Shown here in pieces: positions 36,001 through 42,469 of a stretch of 55,772 nucleotides of DNA (position 1 is its first letter; every line of letters begins with the position of its first letter). The notes under the pieces are model-generated. The model ran no database searches and was not told the DNA's origin. It worked only from the letters and a program-made list of their open reading frames with translations. The position numbers and the translations under genes are program-made. The DNA comes from JAUWOY01 sp034431315 (GTDB lineage Bacteria > Chloroflexota > Anaerolineae > VGOG01): NCBI GenBank assembly GCA_034431315.1, contig DAOUDK010000009.1, positions 1 to 55,772 on the forward strand, in the 5' to 3' direction.

Positions 36001-36152
36001 TGGAATCCTTCATCGTCTCCGCCACCAACTTCGCAGAGCTTTCTCGAACCCCCGCCTGGCGCAGCTACAATACCCGAGACGACTTTGCCGCTGTGCATAT
36101 CCTGTTTGAGGATAGTGACCTGGGTCCGTTATTTGGAGATGCGGAGGTTTGA
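33081..36152 (+). CDS. type III-like restriction helicase-nuclease (Res)
   Basis: Restriction subunit (1023 residues) pairing with Mod. Superfamily 2 helicase motifs: Walker A ATGSGKT (about residues 151-157), Walker B variant VDEGH, motif III SATF, and a motif VI-like region IQLFGRGVRLLGQG. The C-terminal nuclease region reads FYPDFLLWI (Asp about 919) ... LIFIDPHG; the usual (D/E)xK appears as D-P-H, so the catalytic lysine seems replaced by histidine. ATG 33081 follows GGGGAGGGAAC and lies three bases past the mod stop; upstream in-frame sequence belongs to mod. Cleavage activity is uncertain; helicase function looks intact. Confidence 0.88.
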   Translation: MPPPPTRLGDRLILFRYFNHLFGAETFKELQAALRGQSAGYDAEGRSHFFNVLKGRSRIPEDRLARYDANLRDDVAAINATRPHPIQLKYFQYLAALYTEIFLDRRANDQNAFVRDLNRFVADQNALLPYTAQYPRFTPDDLNKIAYWMATGSGKTLLLHINYHQFLRYQRDPGDNLLLITPNEGLSAQHLEELRLSSVPARPFLAGDPPIGQPHTLRVIEITKITEEKTGAGVSVDVEAFEGRNLLFVDEGHKGSGGEAWKRLRDKLGVNGFTFEYSATFGQAINIARNRDLLTEYSKAIIFDYSYKYFHGDGYGKEYQVINLREDRADDLTDTLLIANLLAFYEQVRLFQDRATQLKPYNLEPPLWIFIGSSVNAVYTRNKQKQSDVLRVALFLDRALRNQDNWTVNTIAAILTGRAELQDEHRRDLFGGRFGYLRELGLSADQIYRDMLRVFFHTQAAGGLRLINVKSAQGEIGLKAGNADNYFGLINIGDTSAFFNLVEAETSLPREDDSFSDSLFDTINRPGSTINVLIGSKKFIEGWSSWRVSTMGLLNIGRTEGTQIIQLFGRGVRLLGQGRTLKRSAFLPGQHPQRIEYLETLNVFGVRANYMSQFRAYLEREGVSSGGYEEVEIPIRTNEEFLREGLLVPRLKRGTDFKTHCITLPPDFSPAPKLDLRPQLTVLTGQEDAAGGAAIRVPPRHFAPEVLALLDWDQLYLDLLAFKNRRGWHNLAIPRQTVRSILEKHQYVLLATDADVQPQSYAGLQRVQATVLAVLEKYAEAYYHRERRRWESWQMEYCPLDQTDDNLNFGHYRLTIPVEQRALIGQIQQLLTDVERLRREENAGLPRVYFDRHFYLPLLAHLDDVSVSPPGLQDSEATFVRQLRDWLRNNPEAIADKDVFLLRNQSRGRGVGFFEDAGFYPDFLLWIKQDQRQRLIFIDPHGMRLNSSPEDEKVQLHQRIKEIENALSNPNVTLESFIVSATNFAELSRTPAWRSYNTRDDFAAVHILFEDSDLGPLFGDAEV

Positions 36153-36269
36153 GACGTACCCAACCATGAAAAACACGACCAGCGATCCTCCCCCTGAACT
36201 CCAATTCAGTGATGCCGCCTCTTACCCGATCGTTGCCCGATTTTCGGGATAAATCAGCGAGGTGTTAAA
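36153..36269. other. short intergenic gap after res
   Basis: Contains a 28-codon frame (36166-36252, MKNTTSDPPPELQFSD...) without a usable ribosome site, and a small CCCGA/TCGGG hairpin. Probably non-coding or a decayed gene start. Confidence 0.35.
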
Positions 36270-37019
36270 ATGCAGAAAACGCAACCCTGGCACGAGCAGA
36301 ATACCTTTTGGGAAACGGTGGCTCCTACATTGTTTACTCAGCGGCGCTGGTCAGATGCGCCGGCAGAGGTGGAGCAAGTGGTTTCTCTCCTTGGGGTTGA
36401 ACCGGGAGCGCACGTTCTCGATCTCTGTTGTGGAGTGGGGAGACACTCTCTGGAGTTGGCCCGTCGTGGGTTCCAGGTGACGGGGGTGGATAGGACACGA
36501 CTGTACCTGGATAGAGCATCCAAGCAGGCAGAGTCGGAGGGACTGGAGATCGAGTTTGTTCAGAGTGACATGAGGACCTTTTGCCGGCCAGATGCTTTCG
36601 ACGCGGTCGTGAACCTCTTCACGTCGTTTGGCTATTTTGAAGATCCGGAAGACGACCGCCAAGTTGTCGTGAACATGTACCGCTCCCTCAAACCGGGCGG
36701 GGTCTTTCTTATAGATCTGATGGGCAAGGAGGTTCTGGCTCGGATATTCAGCGAGAGAGACTGGTACGAAGAAGACGGCGTGCTCATCCTGCAGGAACGC
36801 AAGCTCAGCAAGAATTGGGGTTGGATGGAGAATCGCTGGATCATTTTTGCGGACGATAACCGCACTGAGCTCAGGCTGTCGCACCGCATTTATTCAGCCG
36901 TGGAGCTGGTATCATTATTGACTGGGTGTGGTTTTGCGCACTTTGATGCATACGGCAGCCTTGAAGGCAGTGCATACGATCACTTGGCCAGGAGATTAGT
37001 GATAGTGGCGCATAAATGA
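36270..37019 (+). CDS. class I SAM-dependent methyltransferase
   Basis: A 249-residue Rossmann-fold methyltransferase. Motif I is VLDLCCGVGRHSLELARRG (SAM-binding glycine loop, about 49-67), followed by the acidic loop GVDRT and motif IV-like DAVVNLFTSFGYF. The small-molecule type is likely because no nucleic-acid-binding domain is present. The substrate cannot be inferred. ATG 36270 has GAGGTG upstream. It overlaps the next gene by four bases (ATGA) and is the first of three coupled genes. Confidence 0.88.
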   Translation: MQKTQPWHEQNTFWETVAPTLFTQRRWSDAPAEVEQVVSLLGVEPGAHVLDLCCGVGRHSLELARRGFQVTGVDRTRLYLDRASKQAESEGLEIEFVQSDMRTFCRPDAFDAVVNLFTSFGYFEDPEDDRQVVVNMYRSLKPGGVFLIDLMGKEVLARIFSERDWYEEDGVLILQERKLSKNWGWMENRWIIFADDNRTELRLSHRIYSAVELVSLLTGCGFAHFDAYGSLEGSAYDHLARRLVIVAHK

Positions 37020-37681
37020 AGATTCTAACCATCAGCGACAAAGTAATGGAGAGCCTCTACAGCGAGGCCATCAAACAGCGGTTTGGCGACGTGGACCTGG
37101 TGCTGGCCTGCGGCGATTTGTCGCCCAACTACCTGGAATACATCATCACCTTGCTCGGCGTGCCGCTGCTCTACGTGTTCGGCAATCACGACCAAGGAAT
37201 CCACACCGCTAATGGCAAGTTCAAACAAGCGCCCCTGGGTGGCATCAATGTGGACGAGCGGGTGGTGAAGGTCAAGGGGCTGCTCATCGGCGGGCTGGAG
37301 GGTTCGATGCGCTATAGCGGTCGGGGCGACCACCAGTACACCGAGCAGGATATGCGCTGGAAGGCGTTAGGGATGGCACCGGCCTTGTGGTTGAATCGGC
37401 TGCGGCATGGCCGGTTTCTGGACATTCTGATCACCCACGCTCCGCCCTACCGCATCCACGACGGCGCCGACCTCTGCCACACCGGGTTCAAGACCTTCCT
37501 GCGTCTGATGGACACCTATCGCCCTCGCTACCTGATCCACGGCCACCAGCACGTCTACAGCCCGCATACCACCATTCGCACCACTTACCATCATACCCAG
37601 GTGGTGAACACCTACGGCTATCAGGTGCTTCATTTTGATGCGGCAACAAGCAACGAGTCTAACCGGAGGCTATTGTCATGA
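37016..37681 (+). CDS. calcineurin-like metallophosphoesterase
   Basis: A 221-residue phosphoesterase. Motifs: LACGDLSPNYLEY (GD), FGNHDQGIH (GNHD), ITHAPP and HGHQHVYSP (GHxH). The first motif, normally DxH, reads SDKVMESLY, so one metal-1 ligand is missing or replaced, as in some divergent subfamilies. It overlaps both neighbours by four bases, so it is translationally coupled to the methyltransferase and the stress-protein fusion. The substrate (phosphoprotein, nucleotide or lipid) is unknown. Confidence 0.85.
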   Translation: MKILTISDKVMESLYSEAIKQRFGDVDLVLACGDLSPNYLEYIITLLGVPLLYVFGNHDQGIHTANGKFKQAPLGGINVDERVVKVKGLLIGGLEGSMRYSGRGDHQYTEQDMRWKALGMAPALWLNRLRHGRFLDILITHAPPYRIHDGADLCHTGFKTFLRLMDTYRPRYLIHGHQHVYSPHTTIRTTYHHTQVVNTYGYQVLHFDAATSNESNRRLLS

Positions 37682-39420
37682 CAGAGCAGAGTTTCCCCAG
37701 CCTTTGGTCGGCAATGCAAGACTTTCGCCGCGCGCGCCGCCAGGCCGCTCTGGAGCAGATCATGGCCCGCCTGACCGGCAAGTCGGCTGATCTCCTTTCC
37801 TACGAGGAGGTACACCGAAAGCTGAAGGCCACGGGCGGGGGAAGGCAGAAATTGAAAGAAATACCGCTGGACGCCATCGTTGGCAGCGTGGGACGCTACG
37901 CCGACTTCACCCGCAGCTTCTTGCCCCGGCAGGATAGCGACGAAGAGCGATGGGCCAGGGTCAAGGTAAAAGTCACCGATCTGGGAGGGCTGCCGCCGAT
38001 CAAGGTCTACCAGATCGGTGAGGCATATTTTGTGCTGGACGGCAATCACCGCGTGTCGGTTGCCCGGCAGGTTGGCGCGCCAACCATTCAGGCCTACGTG
38101 ACCGAGGTTCGCACCAAAGTGCCCCTCTCGCCCGACACCCAGCCCGACGACCTGATTTTGAAAGCCGAGTACGCCAACTTTTTGGAACGCACCCGCCTGG
38201 ACGAGTTCCGCCCGGAAGCCAATCTGGACGTGACCGCCCCCGGCCAGTATCGCATACTCGAAGAGCACATCGAGGTTCATCGCTACTTCATGGGGCTGGA
38301 ACATGAGCGGGAGATCTCGTACGATGAGGCGGTCGGCCACTGGTACGATGAGGTCTATTGGCCGGTGGTGCAGGTTATTCGAGAACGGGGCATATTGCGG
38401 GATTTCCCAGGGCGGACGGAGACGGATCTCCACCTGTGGGTCTCGGAGCACCGCGCCGCGCTGGGGCAAGAATTGGGGTGGGAGATCGGCACCGAGGAGG
38501 CCGTCGCCGATCTCGCCGCCCAGTTCAGCCCCAGGCCGCAGCGTGTGGTTGCCCGCGTCAGCGAGAAGCTGCTGGATGCCGTGACGCCCGATGAGCTGGA
38601 AGCCGGCCCGCCGCCAGGCCAATGGCGGAAAGAACACCTGGCAGCTCGCCGCGGTGATAGCCTGTTCGCCGACATTATGGTGGCCGTCAACGGCGACGAG
38701 ACCGGCTGGCATGCCCTGGATCACGCGCTGGAGGTGGCTCGGCGCGAGGGAGCGCGGCTGCACGGCCTTCACGTGGTTCCCTCAGAGACGCAAAGGAACA
38801 GTGAAGGGGCTCAAGCCGTGCGGGCCGAGTTCAACCGGCGCTGTGAGGCAGCGGACATTCCAGGGAGGCTGGCCCTCGAAGTTGGAAAAGTGCCGCGCAG
38901 CATTTGCGAACGGGCCCGGTGGAACGACCTGGTTGTCCTGAGCCTCTCCTATCCCCCTGGCCCCCAGCCGATTGCCAGGCTCGGTTCGGGATTGAGCACC
39001 TTGCTGCGGCGCTGTCCCCGGCCCGTGCTGACGGTGCCAGGGTCTTCGTCTAATCTGGGTCGTGCGCTACTGGCCTACGACGGCAGCCCCAAAGCCGACG
39101 AGGCCCTCTTCGTGGCCACCTACCTGTCCGGCAAGTGGAACATCCCCCTGGTCGTGGTGACAGTGATAGAACCCGGCCGCACCACGTCGGACACGCTGGC
39201 CCGCGCCCAAAAGTACCTGGACACGCACGGCGTGCAGGCCGCGTTCGTGAAGGAGAGCGGGCCGGTCGCCGAGGTGATTCTGAAGACGGTTGAGAAGCAC
39301 GAGAGCGATCTGATCATCATGGGAGGCTATGGGCTCGGCCCGGTGCTGGAGGTGGTGCTCGGTAGCGCAGTAGACCAGATATTGCGCGCGAGCCGGCGGC
39401 CCATGCTGATTTGCCGGTAG
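37678..39420 (+). CDS. ParB-like domain / tandem universal stress protein fusion
   Basis: A 580-residue protein. The N-terminal part (~1-170) holds a ParB/sulfiredoxin-like fold with YFVLDGNHRVSVAR (about 118-131); the preceding IPLDAIVGSVGRYADFTRSF is typical of these proteins. A linker region (~170-320) is helical. Two universal-stress domains follow: residues ~330-450 (IMVAVNGDETGWHALDHAL) and ~460-580 (ALLAYDGSPKADEAL...IIMGGYGLGP), the second with a GxxG-x9-GS ATP-binding pattern. Its role may be nucleotide sensing. ATG overlaps the phosphoesterase stop (ATGA). It ends at a strong terminator. Confidence 0.85.
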   Translation: MTEQSFPSLWSAMQDFRRARRQAALEQIMARLTGKSADLLSYEEVHRKLKATGGGRQKLKEIPLDAIVGSVGRYADFTRSFLPRQDSDEERWARVKVKVTDLGGLPPIKVYQIGEAYFVLDGNHRVSVARQVGAPTIQAYVTEVRTKVPLSPDTQPDDLILKAEYANFLERTRLDEFRPEANLDVTAPGQYRILEEHIEVHRYFMGLEHEREISYDEAVGHWYDEVYWPVVQVIRERGILRDFPGRTETDLHLWVSEHRAALGQELGWEIGTEEAVADLAAQFSPRPQRVVARVSEKLLDAVTPDELEAGPPPGQWRKEHLAARRGDSLFADIMVAVNGDETGWHALDHALEVARREGARLHGLHVVPSETQRNSEGAQAVRAEFNRRCEAADIPGRLALEVGKVPRSICERARWNDLVVLSLSYPPGPQPIARLGSGLSTLLRRCPRPVLTVPGSSSNLGRALLAYDGSPKADEALFVATYLSGKWNIPLVVVTVIEPGRTTSDTLARAQKYLDTHGVQAAFVKESGPVAEVILKTVEKHESDLIIMGGYGLGPVLEVVLGSAVDQILRASRRPMLICR

Positions 39421-39453
39421 AAAGAACACGGATGTGCAGGATTTGCGGATGAA

Positions 39454-39493
39454 AAAGAGCCATCCCCCTTCTTGGAGATGGCTCTTTGTTTTT
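39454..39493. terminator. bidirectional terminator
   Basis: AAAGAGCCATC / GATGGCTCTTT stem (39454-39487) with a T-run on each strand. It separates the convergent stress-protein fusion (plus) and metF (minus). Confidence 0.85.
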
Positions 39494-39525
39494 ACGCCAA
39501 TGCTCTCGATTGTTCATTCCCCCGG

Positions 39526-40500
39526 CTAGTCCACCGTCGGTCGGGGCTGTAGGCCGGCCTGTTTGGTGATTTCGGCCACAGCCTCTTCCCATTCGATGGC
39601 CATGATGTGCACGCCGGCCACGCCCGGCATCTCCCGCACCTGCTGGATAACCTCGACGCATATCTGGATGCCTTCGCGCTCCCAGGCTTCACGGCGGCGT
39701 GCTTTGTCCTCCTTGGGGATACCCGCCACAGCGCCCCTCATGCGGTCCACGTATTCCTGGGGCACATCCATGCCCGGCACGAATTTGGCCATGTATCTGG
39801 CCGCGCCGAGGGTTTTGATGGGGCTTACCCCAGCCAGGAGATAGACCTCGTCCAGCAACCCCATGTCGCCGCAGCGCTTGACGTACTCGCGGAACTTGGG
39901 CACGTTGAAGACGATCTGGGTCTGGATGAAGTCGGCTCCGGCAGCGATCTTCTTGGCCAGGCGTCGGGGCCGGTAGTCGAAGGGGTCGGCGAAGGGATTG
40001 GCTGCGGCCCCGATGAAGAAGCGAGGCTCGACGCCTTTGATCGGGTCGCCACATAAGAACTTTTTCTCGTCGCGCAGGTGCTTGACCATGCGGAGGAACT
40101 GCATCGAATCCAGGTCGAAGACGTTTTTGGCTGTGGGATGGTTGCCGAAGGACTGATGGTCGCCGGTCAGGCACAGCAGGTTTTTGATGCCCAGCGCCCA
40201 CGCGCCCAGCAGATCGCTTTGGATGGCGATGCGATTGCGGTCACGGCAGGTCATCTGCATGTTGGGCTCAATCCCCAGCTCCAGCAGCATGACAGCCGCC
40301 GCCATGCTGGACATGCGCACCACCGCCGTCTGGCAGTCGGTGATGTTGACCGAATCCACGTAGCCTTTGAGGTAGCTCGCCTTTTTGCGGATGACCTCTG
40401 GATCGGCGCTCTGGGGCGGGCCCAATTCACCTGTGGCAGCGAAGTGCCCAGCGGCGAGAATCTTCTCCAGATTGCTGCCTGCTTTCATCGTCATTGTCAT
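39526..40500 (-). CDS. metF: methylenetetrahydrofolate reductase, catalytic subunit
   Basis: Reduces methylene-THF to methyl-THF; FAD-dependent TIM barrel of about 324 residues. Family features: an N-terminal FAATGELGPPQSADP (catalytic Glu), CRDRNRIA, LCLTGDH, and FIQTQIVFNVPKFREYVKRC. Three close ATGs (40500, 40494, 40488) are possible; GGAGGAG lies directly upstream. In-frame sequence farther upstream comes from a GC-rich palindrome and the end of metV and is not native. Next to metV, mvhD and hdrA it belongs to the MetFV-Hdr-Mvh type of the Wood-Ljungdahl methyl branch known from Moorella. Confidence 0.93.
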   Translation of the reverse strand: MTMTMKAGSNLEKILAAGHFAATGELGPPQSADPEVIRKKASYLKGYVDSVNITDCQTAVVRMSSMAAAVMLLELGIEPNMQMTCRDRNRIAIQSDLLGAWALGIKNLLCLTGDHQSFGNHPTAKNVFDLDSMQFLRMVKHLRDEKKFLCGDPIKGVEPRFFIGAAANPFADPFDYRPRRLAKKIAAGADFIQTQIVFNVPKFREYVKRCGDMGLLDEVYLLAGVSPIKTLGAARYMAKFVPGMDVPQEYVDRMRGAVAGIPKEDKARRREAWEREGIQICVEVIQQVREMPGVAGVHIMAIEWEEAVAEITKQAGLQPRPTVD

Positions 40501-40508
40501 CACTCCTC

Positions 40509-40556
40509 CGCCCCCCCTTTCATCCCCTCCAACTTTTTGGGGGAAAGAGAGGGGGC
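40509..40556. repeat. GC-rich palindromic element between metV and metF
   Basis: Same family as the purH inserts (core CCTCCAACTTTTTGGGGG). It lies immediately upstream of the metF ribosome-binding site. Confidence 0.8.
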
Positions 40557-40591
40557 GTCTCAAGCCCTTGCTGTGGAGGGGCGTCCTCTCC

Positions 40592-41338
40592 TCACTCTGC
40601 CTCAAGCCGAAGGTCCTCGCGCACGATCTTGCGCGGGCCGCCGTGGCGGCTGGGGGTCCAATCCTTGGCTGGCTGGATCTCGTCCAAAGCGTCCAGCTTG
40701 CCCAGGGCCTCGAGTCGCTCATAGATGAGCTGCCAGGCGCACTCGATTTCCTCCATGACCGGCACCTCTCTCCCCCTCTTGTTCACCGTCGTGACCGGTT
40801 TGCCGTCTTTCATCTTCACCCGTTTCACCTCGCACTTGCCGTTCTGCGAGCCGCCGCAGGGGCCGTTGAGCAGGCTCTTGGAGCAGCGGGCGATGGGGCA
40901 GATGCCAGCGGTCAGGGCCAGCACGCAGTTGCCGCAGGCCTGGCAGCGCTCGTCCCAGACGCCCTGCTCGGTGGGCTGGCCCAGGAAGGAGGTGTTGAGG
41001 CCGGGCAGGGTGATCTTCTCCGGGAACTGCTCGCTCATGGTCTGCACGCCGATGCCGCAGGCCAGGGACAGCACCGCGTCGGCCTCCCTCACCAGGTCGG
41101 CCACTTCCTCGTTGTACTCGTACTCGCACTGACGCTGTACCGTAGCCTCCACGAATTCCCTGGGCTGGCCTTCCAGCGCGGTGGCCATGCGCAGCGCAGA
41201 GGCCAGGATGCCCACCTCTTTCTCTCCGCCGGCGAAGCACACCGTGACGCAAGTGCCGCAGCCGAGGATCAGTATCTTTCGATAATCGGCGATCATCTGT
41301 TTGATTTCATCCAGAGGCTTCTGTTCGCCTATGATCAT
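40592..41338 (-). CDS. metV: MetV-like iron-sulfur subunit of methylene-THF reductase
   Basis: A 248-residue MTHFR_C zinc/iron-sulfur protein that partners MetF in acetogen-type reductases. Cysteine clusters: GCGTCVTVCFAGG near residue 27, then ERCQACGNCVLALTAGICPI onward through ARC and GPCGGSQNGKCEV (about 132-170), enough for more than one metal cluster. ATG 41336-41338 has GGAGGC seven bases upstream, lying within the repeat-altered end of mvhD. It probably links electron transfer from HdrA/MvhD to MetF. Confidence 0.88.
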   Translation of the reverse strand: MIIGEQKPLDEIKQMIADYRKILILGCGTCVTVCFAGGEKEVGILASALRMATALEGQPREFVEATVQRQCEYEYNEEVADLVREADAVLSLACGIGVQTMSEQFPEKITLPGLNTSFLGQPTEQGVWDERCQACGNCVLALTAGICPIARCSKSLLNGPCGGSQNGKCEVKRVKMKDGKPVTTVNKRGREVPVMEEIECAWQLIYERLEALGKLDALDEIQPAKDWTPSRHGGPRKIVREDLRLEAE

Positions 41339-41341
41339 AGT

Positions 41342-41785
41342 TTAGCCTCCATTCCTTCGACTACGCTCAGGACAGGCATTTCTCAATGGATTGGGCCCCA
41401 GTTCTCGAATTCGCTCCGTCATCTCCGTAGCGATCTCGGCGAAACGGGCTCCTTCGGCCGACGATAGAAAGTACATCTCCAATCGCTCGCCGCCCAGGCC
41501 GATTTGGTCGAGGAGCTCTTTGACGTAGTTCACCCTTTTCTCAGCTCGCAGATTACCTTCCAGGTAATGGCAGGTGCCCTTCAGTCAACCGGCCACCAAG
41601 ACGCCGTCCGCCCCCCGCTCGAAGGCTCGCAAGACGTAGAGAACGTCCAGCTTGCCGGTGCAGGGCAGCCGCATGATCTTGACGTTGGTCGGATACTGAA
41701 GGCGCATTGAGCCTGTCAGGTCGGCGGCAGCGTAGGCACAGTAGTGGCAACAGAAGGCCAGGATCTGTGGTTCGAATTCGGTCAT
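41342..41785 (-). CDS. mvhD: MvhD-like iron-sulfur protein, selenocysteine-containing
   Basis: Small electron-transfer subunit of the methyl-viologen-reducing hydrogenase delta family, which passes electrons to HdrA. The full frame has 148 codons with one internal TGA (41585-41587, residue 67). The sequence reads GADGVLVAG-(TGA)-LKGTCHYLEGNLRAEKR; family members have Cys at that point, so Sec is the natural reading. The N-terminal [2Fe-2S] cysteines are in CCHYCAYAAADL and LPCTGKLD. A candidate SECIS hairpin follows the TGA. ATG 41783-41785 has AGGAG upstream. The last residues (CPERSRRNGG) come from a dispersed repeat. Confidence 0.85.
41354..41377. repeat. CCTTCGACNNCGCTCAGGACAGGC dispersed repeat
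   Basis: It encodes the C-terminal ACPERSRRN of MvhD on the minus strand. Related to 24938-24962. Confidence 0.75.
41552..41568 (-). promoter_or_regulatory. candidate bacterial SECIS hairpin in mvhD
   Basis: In the mRNA the stem AUUACC/GGUAAU (6 bp, perfect) encloses the loop UGGAA. It starts 16 bases after the UGA; the loop starts 22 bases after it, with a G in its first two positions. These values fit the published bacterial SECIS consensus as I recall it. Confidence 0.6.
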
Positions 41786-41794
41786 AGAGAGCTC

Positions 41795-42109
41795 CTAGTC
41801 CATTTTCGGTTTGAAATCCGGATCCTCACGTCTCGAACGAAGTAGTTCGGCGTATTCTGCCTCAGAGAGCTGCCTTTTGCAGCCTCTGAGGAACTCGCTT
41901 TGGTGCAAACGAATCTGCTTCAAGATCGAAGCATAGGTCTTGGGGGCGACGTCTTTCTCACGGGCAGGAAGCATGGTACGGGTCTTTTGGTCATCGAGCA
42001 AGAAGGTGAACCAGCGATGGCTGCCTTTTCCGCGCTTTGGCTCCTCCACAAACCCCAACCGTCGAAGACATCTTGCCAGTTCCCTGGTAGAGTACGACTT
42101 GCGGGTCAT
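41795..42109 (-). CDS. hicA: HicA-family toxin
   Basis: mRNA-interferase-type toxin with a dsRBD-like fold (104 residues). Visible features: STRELARCLRRLGFVEE, the catalytic-type GKGSHRWFTF histidine, and KDVAPKTYASILKQIRL. It is longer than typical HicA (60-80) because of a charged C-terminal tail. Its start overlaps the hicB-like stop by four bases. The pair is wedged between mvhD and hdrA, interrupting an otherwise metabolic run, which suggests later insertion. Confidence 0.82.
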   Translation of the reverse strand: MTRKSYSTRELARCLRRLGFVEEPKRGKGSHRWFTFLLDDQKTRTMLPAREKDVAPKTYASILKQIRLHQSEFLRGCKRQLSEAEYAELLRSRREDPDFKPKMD

Positions 42110-42444
42110 GCTGACGTCACTGCCAATGATAGCTCTTCAGGAGCGCGCTCAACAAAAAACAGGGTCAGGATTGTCGGCAGTAGCAGTCGAGCCTCTTTGC
42201 CCGGTGGCTTGACCTCTTTCCTCTCCATCTTCAGAGCGCGATACAGGTTCAGATGGGCTCGGCTCTCCGCATCAAGCTGGCTCTCATTGTCAATGAGATA
42301 CAGATAATACTCCTCAACCAGGTCAGCAAAGTTTTCTCTTGCCTTTCCCAACGTCGAACTGCATGTGACAACATCAAGCTCAGGGCAATAAAGAGTAACC
42401 CCTCCCTCTTCTTCAGTTACTTGAACAGTCAGCAGTATGGACAT
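42106..42444 (-). CDS. hicB: HicB-like antitoxin
   Basis: A 112-residue partner of the HicA-like toxin. The N-terminal half (TVQVTEEEGGVTLYCPELDV, then TLGKARENFADLVEEYY) has the HicB partial RNase H-like pattern. No clear C-terminal ribbon-helix-helix or HTH is seen; the C-terminal half is unrecognised. ATG 42442-42444 is preceded by GAGGTGA. Antitoxin-first order fits a HicBA module. Confidence 0.72.
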   Translation of the reverse strand: MSILLTVQVTEEEGGVTLYCPELDVVTCSSTLGKARENFADLVEEYYLYLIDNESQLDAESRAHLNLYRALKMERKEVKPPGKEARLLLPTILTLFFVERAPEELSLAVTSA

Positions 42445-42469
42445 CTTTCACCTCTCTCTGAGCCATTGT

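Noticed and set aside
36166..36252. 28-codon ORF between res and the methyltransferase
   Set aside because: No Shine-Dalgarno within range and no recognisable sequence.
40501..40722. Long N-terminal extension of MetF
   Set aside because: It consists of the end of metV in another frame and a palindromic element; the family start is at 40500-40488.
41342..41785. mvhD as a pseudogene with a nonsense codon
   Set aside because: Only one stop, a TGA, at a known Cys/Sec position, with a SECIS-like hairpin and intact sequence on both sides, makes selenocysteine more likely.
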